Below are positions 5,810 to 6,043 of a stretch of DNA of 6,043 bases, piece by piece. Position 1 is the stretch's first letter. The number at the start of each line of letters is the position of its first letter. A program made the position numbers and the translations under genes. Under the pieces are notes generated by a model. It had not been told where the DNA came from. It saw only the letters and a list, made by a program, of their open reading frames with translations, and made no database searches. The stretch spans positions 1-6,043 of the forward strand of contig JAQXFF010000060.1 of NCBI GenBank assembly GCA_029250425.1, given 5' to 3'. The DNA comes from Candidatus Thalassarchaeaceae archaeon. GTDB lineage: Archaea > Thermoplasmatota > Poseidoniia > Poseidoniales > Thalassarchaeaceae.

Positions 5810-6043
5810 ATCAGCGAAACGCTATGAGCGACATTGGAGTGGTGAGAATAATGGGCGAAGATGGTGAGCCACGAATGCACGTTCCCGTGCCGCCACATCG
5901 GGACGGGGGCACAGCGTTCCCTTCGCCACATGAAATCCCTGCCGGACACCATGTAAAGCCCTCCATAGACTGCGAAGGAGCAGATACCAGCGATATCGCA
6001 TACGGTCTACTCCGCGTCCTCAATGATGATGATGAAGCCGTTG
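5806..6043 (+). CDS. Probable E1-alpha subunit of a branched-chain 2-oxoacid (or pyruvate) dehydrogenase, N-terminal part
   Basis: The frame opens at an ATG inside the lipA stop (ATGA) and stays open for 79 codons to the window end. GGTGA at 5798-5802 is a close ribosome-binding site. A second ATG at residue 7 is an alternative. The end of the fragment, DIAYGLLRVLNDDDEAV (63-79), resembles the AYGLIRVLDDDG-AVGPW block I recall from the N-terminus of bacterial-type 2-oxoisovalerate dehydrogenase E1-alpha proteins, just before the thiamine diphosphate domain. The Pro- and His-rich stretch at 25-53 (HVPVPPHRDGG, then PSPHEIPAGHH) also fits the extended N-terminus of that group. These enzymes decarboxylate branched-chain 2-oxoacids and pass the acyl group to lipoyl-E2, so coupling to lipA is logical. 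No thiamine-binding motif is reached in the window, so the exact substrate cannot be named. Confidence 0.7.
   Translation, partial: MNQRNAMSDIGVVRIMGEDGEPRMHVPVPPHRDGGTAFPSPHEIPAGHHVKPSIDCEGADTSDIAYGLLRVLNDDDEAV

Overview
The window looks like chromosomal DNA from a planktonic marine euryarchaeon, most likely of the Marine Group II/III (Poseidoniales-like) type. This assignment is inferred from gene content, not from a marker gene. It rests on very large secreted proteins with a C-terminal membrane anchor and acidic tail next to a calcium-repeat protein, on archaeal-style promoter spacing and short or absent leaders, on a type II tRNA-Leu without an encoded CCA, and on a lipoate-dependent 2-oxoacid dehydrogenase operon. 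An unusual bacterium cannot be formally excluded.

The left two thirds (about 1-3767) is a surface-protein region on the minus strand. A protein of about 990 residues (771-3731, or to 3767 with an earlier start) has a signal peptide, beta-rich Ig-like ectodomains, one C-terminal membrane span and a very acidic cytoplasmic tail. A 104-bp gap holding a perfect 8-bp-stem inverted repeat separates it from a second secreted protein with thrombospondin type 3-like Asp-rich calcium repeats. That protein is read from 666 towards 1 and is cut by the window edge.

The centre (3815-4722, minus strand) holds tRNA-Leu(UAA) and, 35 bp upstream of it, a pteridine-reductase-like short-chain dehydrogenase. A shared 9-mer lies at the promoter distance in front of both, suggesting a separate archaeal promoter for each and a leaderless mRNA for the reductase. 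A T6 tract follows the tRNA.

The right end (4802-6043, plus strand) is divergent from the reductase across a 79-bp gap that contains a perfect 18-bp palindrome. It encodes lipoyl synthase (lipA), which overlaps by 4 bp (ATGA) the start of a probable E1-alpha subunit of a branched-chain 2-oxoacid or pyruvate dehydrogenase, truncated by the window end. LipA completes the lipoyl cofactor needed by the E2 subunit of such a complex, so the pair makes biochemical sense as an operon.

I did not find a mobile element, CRISPR array or clear new multi-gene system. The points most worth checking are the palindrome between the divergent genes, the stem-loop that would enclose the start of the large surface protein, the shared promoter 9-mer, and the acidic tail of that protein.
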